Below the pieces are notes generated by a model. The model was given only the letters and a program-made list of their open reading frames with translations, made no database searches and had not been told where the DNA came from. A stretch of DNA of 64,000 nucleotides from CBDCYS01 sp965226245. Its GTDB lineage: Bacteria; Acidobacteriota; Terriglobia; Bryobacterales; UBA6623. Positions 59,109-64,000 of this stretch are shown here, in pieces. Made by a program: the position numbers and the translations under genes. The first letter of the stretch is position 1. Each line of letters begins with the position of its first letter. The stretch covers positions 1,922,001 to 1,986,000 of the forward strand of contig CBDDCL010000015.1 of the NCBI GenBank assembly GCA_965226245.1. Direction: 5' to 3'.

Positions 59109-61194
59109 ATGGATCAAACCGCGAACCACAAAAACAATCAGCCCCTTGAGTCCTGGAAAGAAATAGCCAACTACTTGCAGCGAGATGTGAGGACGGTGGC
59201 CCGCTGGGAGAAGAACGAGAAACTTCCCGTTCATCGACACGAGCACCGCGGCGGGGCCTCCGTCTACGCCTACCCCAGCGAAATCGATGCATGGCGCTCC
59301 GCGCGGCGGCCCAATGCTGAATCTGCTCCGCCGGTCCCACTCTGGCGCCGCCGGGAAGCCTGGGCCAGCCTTGGTGTGGCGGTCGCCGCCGTGCTGGTGA
59401 TCACATACGGTCCGTTTCTCAGCCCGCGCGACCCGGTCGCCGAAGCTGCCGAAGACTCGATGCGCACCGAGCAGGTCTGGACTGGCAAGAGCGCCGACAT
59501 GTTCAGCCGCCTCTCAGCCGACGGTCGCTGGGTGACATATCCGGATTGGTCCACTGGCGACATCGCTGTGCGAAACGTGGCGACTGGAACCGCACATCGT
59601 ATTACCAACAAAGCACCTTGAGGGAAGAAAGACCAGTCATACCCCGAGTCGAGCGCGCTGTCTCCAGACGGCCGCCTCGTCGCGTACTCGTGGTTCGAGG
59701 CTTCGCGGCAGAGGTATCAACTGCGCGTCGCCGCGTTCCAGCCTGAACGGCAAACCGGCGAACCCTCGATTGTCTTCGAATCGCCGGCTGCGGGGGAATA
59801 CATCGAAGTAGTCGGTTGGATAGACCATTCGCACGTTCTCTTCATTCACAGCGCCGACGACAATACGATTGGGTTCTTGACCGTGGACGTCGGCAGCCGT
59901 GAATCCTTGGCGCTCAAGTCTCTCGGCTGGTCCTATCCGGAAGGAGTCGTCATCTCGCCCGACCGCCGCTGGATCGCATACGGGCTCGAGCCAACGCCGC
60001 TCGCCAAGCAGAGAGACATCTTCGTTTTAGCCGCGGACGGCTCGAGTGAGACTCGCGTCGCCGAACACGCTGCCGATGACACTCCGGCCGCCTGGTCTCC
60101 AGACGGCGCACACCTGCTTTTTAGCAGCGCCCGCACAGGGAGCGAGGCTCTGTGGTCCCAACATGCTGGAAGGCCGAGCCGTTGGATCGCCGCAGCTGGT
60201 TCGCCCGAGCGTCTCCATCCTCCAATCGGTCGGCATGACCCCCGAGGGCGATCTCTTCTACCTCACCCGCACCGGCGCTCGGGAGGTCCACGAGATCGAG
60301 ATCGATTTCGCGGGCGGACGCCTGCTCTCGAAACCTACACCGATCACGGCTTCGGTTGCCGGCGCGAACTCTGATCCGTCCTACTCTCCGGACGGACATC
60401 GGATGGCCTACGTATCCGAGCGTTCGCCGCATCGAGCGCGACGCCGAGTCATCGTCGTCCGCGATCTCGAGACCTCCGGGGAGCATGAGATCGAACCGCA
60501 GTTGCGGTTGATTCGAGAACTGCGTTGGTCGCCGGACTCGTCCGATCTCTTGTTCGTAGCGGGCGACCGCAAGGGGCGGCAGGGAGTCTATCGGATCGCG
60601 GCGGATGGAGGCGAAGCCTCGCTTGTCTTCCGGGCGAAGCGCCCAGGAAACGTCGGCTGGATGTCCGACGGCGAATCCGTACACTATCTTGATCCGGTCG
60701 GGGACGAGGGCGCCCATCACATCTTCAATCTCGCCGACGGAGCCCAACGGAGGATCCTTCCGCCCGAAGGCTATACCTGGCTCACCCTTTCGCCCGACGG
60801 CTCTCGATTTGCTTTGATCGACCGCCGGTTCGGCGAGCAAGGCAGGACTATTCTGGCCACGCTGGAGGCTCAGACCGGCGAGCGGAATGACTTGCTGAGA
60901 CTGGAAGGCACGGCAAGAGCTGACTTCGCCACGGCCTGGACGCCAGACGGCAAGACAATCCTGTTCTGGAGGAGAGACAAGTCCTCTCAAAACCCACAGC
61001 GTAGAGAGCTTTGGGCGATTGCGGCGGATGGGGGCGAGCCGCGTCCGATGAACCTCGGCGTGGACTTGCTTTCCGCCCCCGGCTTCCTGAGCGTTCATCC
61101 GGACGGTCGTCGCCTGGCTTACTCGGCTGGAGACCCAAAGTACGAAATCTGGAAATTCTCCAACTTCCTCGACCGCCTGGAGACGAGCGACTGA
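59109..61194 (+). pseudogene. Broken HTH/beta-propeller gene, paralogue of 2264-4381
   Basis: The N-terminus has the same HTH block (SWKEIANYLQRDVRTVARWE, then VYAYPSEIDAWR), a membrane helix near residues 90-108 and propeller blades. The frame is interrupted twice. A TGA at 59619-59621 falls between TNKAP and GKKDQSYPESSALSPDGR in the same frame, and a one-base shift near 60165-60180 moves from LLFSSARTGSEALWSQ into SVGMTPEGDLFYLTRTG. After that the propeller runs to the normal C-terminus. Total length, about 695 codons, matches the intact paralogue. The HTH part alone (170 residues) could still be made. Confidence 0.82.
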
Positions 61195-61204
61195 GTGGGA
61201 GGCT

Positions 61205-61666
61205 GTGATGCTTCGAGAACTCGCCGCAGAGGCCCTGCTGGTGCTTTTGCTGACGACCTTCTTATTTAGTGCTAGCCGCCACTCTGGGTCTGCCGGGACG
61301 CCCCGAGAACACAGCCGCGCGCGTCAGCAAGCGTTAAACCCAAACCTGCGCCAAATTCGCCCCACGACTCCAGCGCCTAAAAAAAGGGGACGCACGACCC
61401 GTCAACCCCAGGGGCGACCGGCTGCGGGGGCTCCGATGGCTGACTGCTGGATGCGAAGCTATTTCTCGTTAGCTATCCGACGGCGTCACCCTTCGTGGAA
61501 TATTCTAGCGAGAACTGCCGGCGAATGGGGCCGCCATGCGCATGAAGCATCCGATTCGCCGGCGCCCCTGCCACAGGGCGAAGGCCGCGATGTAACCGGA
61601 ACCTCAAAATGCCGCACCTCACCCGCTGCCTGGTCCTGGGGAGGTTTTATGAGATGGCTCCCTTAG
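61205..61666 (+). CDS. Doubtful open frame
   Basis: A 153-codon frame that begins with a hydrophobic stretch (LAAEALLVLLLTTFLFSAS) ten bases after the propeller gene's stop, then becomes an Arg/Pro/Ser-rich sequence with no family resemblance. The first ~25 codons could be a genuine short membrane peptide; the remainder looks non-coding. Reported at low confidence. Confidence 0.2.
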   Translation: MMLRELAAEALLVLLLTTFLFSASRHSGSAGTPREHSRARQQALNPNLRQIRPTTPAPKKRGRTTRQPQGRPAAGAPMADCWMRSYFSLAIRRRHPSWNILARTAGEWGRHAHEASDSPAPLPQGEGRDVTGTSKCRTSPAAWSWGGFMRWLP

Positions 61667-61728
61667 TTTCAATCGCCAGGTCTAAACCCAGCGCCTTTCA
61701 GGCGGTCAGCTTCAAGCGAGGGTTCGAA

Positions 61729-61836
61729 CAGAGCCGCGCCCGAAAGCGAAAGGGTGCGGTCTTGGCGTGACCGCGTCCCGATGGGAAACCCGATGCACCC
61801 ACTACTCTCGACCGCACCCTTGCGGGCGCGGCTCTG
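61729..61836. repeat. R2 element with terminal inverted repeats
   Basis: CAGAGCCGCGCCCG...AGGGTGCGGTC (61729-61761) and its complement GACCGCACCCTTGCGGGCGC GGCTCTG (61810-61836) face each other across 48 bases. The same GAGCCGCGACCGTGAGGGAG core is found singly at 47092, 48042 and 52581. The surrounding 61667-62160 contains no gene that I recognise. Confidence 0.65.
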
Positions 61837-62200
61837 TTTGGGCCAGGTCGTTGCGTCCTGCCCTCTGGCGTCTTGACACTGCGCTTCCCGTTCAGAAGCC
61901 TCTGGGGTCCAGGCCTGTTTTGTCCTATTGTCCCGCCTCAGGTGAATGATTTATCCTGACTCTCCTGTCTGGGCGAAACTCGAATAAATTGCTCCGCCTG
62001 TGCTCAGGGTCTAAGGGTTTTCCAACAGCATATGTTGGCTAACGGCTCGTTGGTGCGCCCTGACGAGCAATGTTAATCTGAAGCAGACTGCGCAGGGTCC
62101 TGTTGGGCGCCGCGGGAGCAGACAGCCTCGAAATCAACGATTTCCAGGTTGTGCGGCGGGATTGGGAATCGGGACACGGCTCCATTTGGATTCGCTGAAG

Positions 62201-62635
62201 ATGGGCTCCATGACACTGTCCAATGGTTCTATCAACAGGATCGTAACTTCGGTACTGATTGCTGTTGTTGCGCTTCTGGGCTGCCTCCCGCTCTCGATGG
62301 AAGAAGCTTCCAAGAAGGTCCAGGAGTTTGAGTTAAAGATGGCGGCGGGTCCGATCGGAGAGCGGATACTGGTTTCCAATCATTCGAACGAGCCGTGGGA
62401 GAACGTTGTGATGATCATCAATGATCAGCCGGATGGCAGCGGCTACAAGCTGACCTTGAGCAAGTTTTCCGAGCGGGCGAGTTTGCATTTTGGCATGAGG
62501 GTCTTCCGCAACAGCGAGGGGGAGCGCTTTGACTCGAACAACGACGGGATGAAGACGCTCACCGTCTATGCCGATACACCCAGCGGCAAGGGGCGCTGGC
62601 GGTCCTCCTACCGCCAAAAGAAGAGTCAGAATTAA
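62201..62635 (+). CDS. Small lipoprotein of unknown function
   Basis: A 144-residue frame from ATG 62201 (other in-frame ATGs at 62162 and 62210). The N-terminus has a hydrophobic core and lipobox (VTSVLIAVVALLGCLPLS). The mature part is beta-like with EFELKMAAGPIGERILVSNH, NVVMIINDQPDGSGYKLTLS and FDSNNDGMKTLTVYADTPSG, recalling small immunoglobulin-like or fibronectin-like sandwiches. No family is recognised. It ends convergently with a 4-base overlap against the MDR oxidoreductase gene. Confidence 0.55.
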   Translation: MGSMTLSNGSINRIVTSVLIAVVALLGCLPLSMEEASKKVQEFELKMAAGPIGERILVSNHSNEPWENVVMIINDQPDGSGYKLTLSKFSERASLHFGMRVFRNSEGERFDSNNDGMKTLTVYADTPSGKGRWRSSYRQKKSQN

Positions 62636-63648
62636 GCCGGTCCTGAGCGGCTTGCCAGCTTGACAAGCTGTTTCCCGATATTCTTCCCCGACATCATTTC
62701 AATGAACGCCCGCGGCGCATTCTCGATTCCCTCCGCGATTCTTTCACGATACTTGAGCTTGCCGCCGCGAACCCAATGGCTGAGTTCAGCGAGGGCGGCA
62801 TCGTAGCGGTCCTGATAGTCAAACACGAGGAATCCTTGCACTTTGGCCCGCTTCACGATCAGATGCCAGAGCAGCCGCGGGCCGTCTTCGGGTTTTTCCA
62901 GATTGTATTGGGAGATTTGTCCGCAAACGCTGACACGGCTCTTGGTGTTCAGAAGCGAGAATACCGCGTCCGTGATCGCCCCGCCCACGTTGTCAAAGTA
63001 GGCATCGACGCCGTCTGGGCAACATTTGCGGAGTTTAGCGCCTGTGTCGCCGGCGGTTCTGTAGTTGAAAGCGGCATCAAAGCCCAGGTCTTCGGTGAGA
63101 TGCCTCACTTTCTCGTCGCTTCCGGCGATGCCGACCGCCCGGCAGCCTTTGATCTTCGCGATCTGACCGGCGGCGGATCCCACCGCGCCGGCGGCTGCGG
63201 ATACAACCACGGTTTCACCCGGTTGAGGGTCGCAAATGTCGAGGAGTCCGAAATAAGCGGTGATTCCCGGCATGCCGAGCACTCCCAGGGAGGTCGAGAT
63301 CGGGGCGGCATCCGGATCCAGCTTGCGAAGCTCCTTGCTGTCGGCGACCGCGTATTCCCGCCAGCCGAAGCCGCCAACGACAATATCCCCCGAGCGGAAG
63401 GGGGTCCCGCGGGATTCAAGCACTTCGCCGACCGCCCCTCCAACCATGACCTCGCCTAAGCCCACCGCTGGAGCGTAGGATTTGCGTTCCCTCATGCGTC
63501 CCCGCATGTAGGGATCCACGGACATATACAGGCTCCGAATCAGGCATTGTCCGTCGGATGGCCGCGGGATCGCGGTCTCCTCGATTTGAAAGTCGGTTTC
63601 TTTCGGAAGCCCATTCGGGCGGGAAGCTAGTAAGATCTGTCGATTCAC
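62632..63648 (-). CDS. NADP-dependent MDR oxidoreductase
   Basis: A 338-residue medium-chain dehydrogenase/reductase of the zinc-free leukotriene B4 dehydrogenase/2-alkenal reductase group. The catalytic domain has SVDPYMRGRMRERKSYAPAV. The NADP-binding domain has VVVSAAAGAVGSAAGQIAKI and GIAGSDEKVRHL, followed by DAYFDNVGGAITDAV. These enzymes reduce alpha,beta-unsaturated ketones and aldehydes and act in detoxification. GTG at 63648 is chosen because AGGAGG stands eight bases upstream and it gives the family start VNRQILLASRPNG; ATG at 63684 is less likely. Confidence 0.88.
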   Translation of the reverse strand: MNRQILLASRPNGLPKETDFQIEETAIPRPSDGQCLIRSLYMSVDPYMRGRMRERKSYAPAVGLGEVMVGGAVGEVLESRGTPFRSGDIVVGGFGWREYAVADSKELRKLDPDAAPISTSLGVLGMPGITAYFGLLDICDPQPGETVVVSAAAGAVGSAAGQIAKIKGCRAVGIAGSDEKVRHLTEDLGFDAAFNYRTAGDTGAKLRKCCPDGVDAYFDNVGGAITDAVFSLLNTKSRVSVCGQISQYNLEKPEDGPRLLWHLIVKRAKVQGFLVFDYQDRYDAALAELSHWVRGGKLKYRERIAEGIENAPRAFIEMMSGKNIGKQLVKLASRSGPA

Positions 63649-63684
63649 GTTCTTGTTCCTCCTATGCGAGGCAACAGCAACCAC

Positions 63685-64000
63685 CTGTGGCGTTTCCCCA
63701 GTCGAATTGGATGCCGATAAGCCCGGAACCCTTCGTGGCGGTCAGGGCTTTGATTCCTCGTTCTGTCCTTCTGTTTGTGGAACTGTGTCCAACTGACGAA
63801 GTGTAGCAATCCGAAGCTCACCCCAGCCCGATGGGCACTGGACGGCTTCGCCCGCGGCTGGAGTTCCTGTCATTCATATGATCGAGGATAGTCTCAATGT
63901 CTTTCTCCCGAGTTGACTCCTTGCAGGTCTCACCGGGTCGACCGCTTTCCCGATTTCCAGCCGTGGCCGGACGCCAGGCAGCAGGCGACTCGTCGGGCAA
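63685..64000. other. Intergenic region at the window end
   Basis: About 315 bases with no supportable gene. Upstream region of the MDR gene; nothing else recognised. Confidence 0.35.

Noticed and set aside
47314..59621. Stop-codon recoding as an explanation for in-frame TAG (47314) and TGA (59619)
   Set aside because: The two interruptions use different stops, both codons end ordinary genes here, and the second gene also needs a frameshift. Mutation or sequence error is simpler.
63818..64000. A minus-strand frame running off the window end
   Set aside because: Arg/Ser/Gly-rich composition, no motif and no ribosome site; not supportable as a gene.

Overview
The window looks like a chromosomal stretch of an Acidobacteriota genome, probably close to the Solibacteraceae/Bryobacterales. 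This rests on protein types rather than any marker search: a 1204-residue Oar-like TonB-dependent receptor with an N-terminal carboxypeptidase-regulatory domain, membrane-anchored HTH/beta-propeller proteins (2264-4381 and its broken relative at 59109-61194), lipid A biosynthesis (lpxA), Tat-exported oxidoreductase-type enzymes, relics of sulfatase and DUF1501 genes, and GC-rich DNA littered with short interspersed palindromic repeats. Housekeeping genes (rpsA, lpxA, serS) are scattered singly among accessory and decayed genes. No rRNA, tRNA or CRISPR array was found.

Layout. 0-9 kb: a VapBC-type toxin-antitoxin pair with a palindromic operator, a decayed YVTN propeller gene, an HTH/propeller protein, a cobalamin-binding-type radical SAM enzyme and a GntP permease. 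8.6-13.6 kb (minus strand): rpsA, a small conserved gene and a three-gene operon led by an exported TPR protein. 13.6-15.6 kb: a complete IS with a HARE-HTH passenger gene overlapping an IS4-type transposase. 16-22.1 kb: a Gfo/Idh/MocA oxidoreductase followed by the most rearranged part of the window: a hydratase gene split by a 3.9 kb block bounded by ~460 bp direct repeats. One repeat copy has a 112 bp internal inversion. The block carries a cysteine-rich small protein and an M23-like gene that is itself interrupted by an IS3-family element. 22.3-24.6 kb: thiamine-diphosphate E1 alpha/beta genes whose alpha subunit carries a twin-arginine signal. 24.8-26.1 kb: a YgiT-type zinc finger and two small c-type cytochromes. 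26.4-30 kb: the TonB receptor.

30-41 kb: a DUF433/DUF5615 toxin-antitoxin pair, lpxA, an M1 peptidase, PAP2 and radical SAM/SPASM genes, an SDR, relics of a sulfatase and a RAYT transposase, and a second VapBC pair. 41-47 kb: relics of DUF1501 and IS110, a Tat-exported RidA protein, a tandem M42 peptidase fusion and a CehA/McbA-type metallohydrolase. 47-52.5 kb: a HicB gene with an amber codon, an acidobacterial exported protein, a kinase relic, an exported HpcH/HpaI aldolase and serS. 52.8-55.6 kb: a RES-domain toxin gene split by two tandem IS1595-family copies. 55.9-58.5 kb: two exported proteins with squalene-cyclase-like repeats. 59-64 kb: the broken HTH/propeller gene, a small lipoprotein and an MDR oxidoreductase.

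Two themes stand out. Many products appear exported: Tat or lipoprotein signals occur on an oxidoreductase, E1 alpha, RidA, a cyclase-like protein and cytochromes. The non-coding space is a mosaic of at least six short repeat families, several with terminal inverted repeats, lying next to gene relics; this points to active remodelling by IS and MITE-like elements. All assignments were made by reading sequence and motifs, without database searches.
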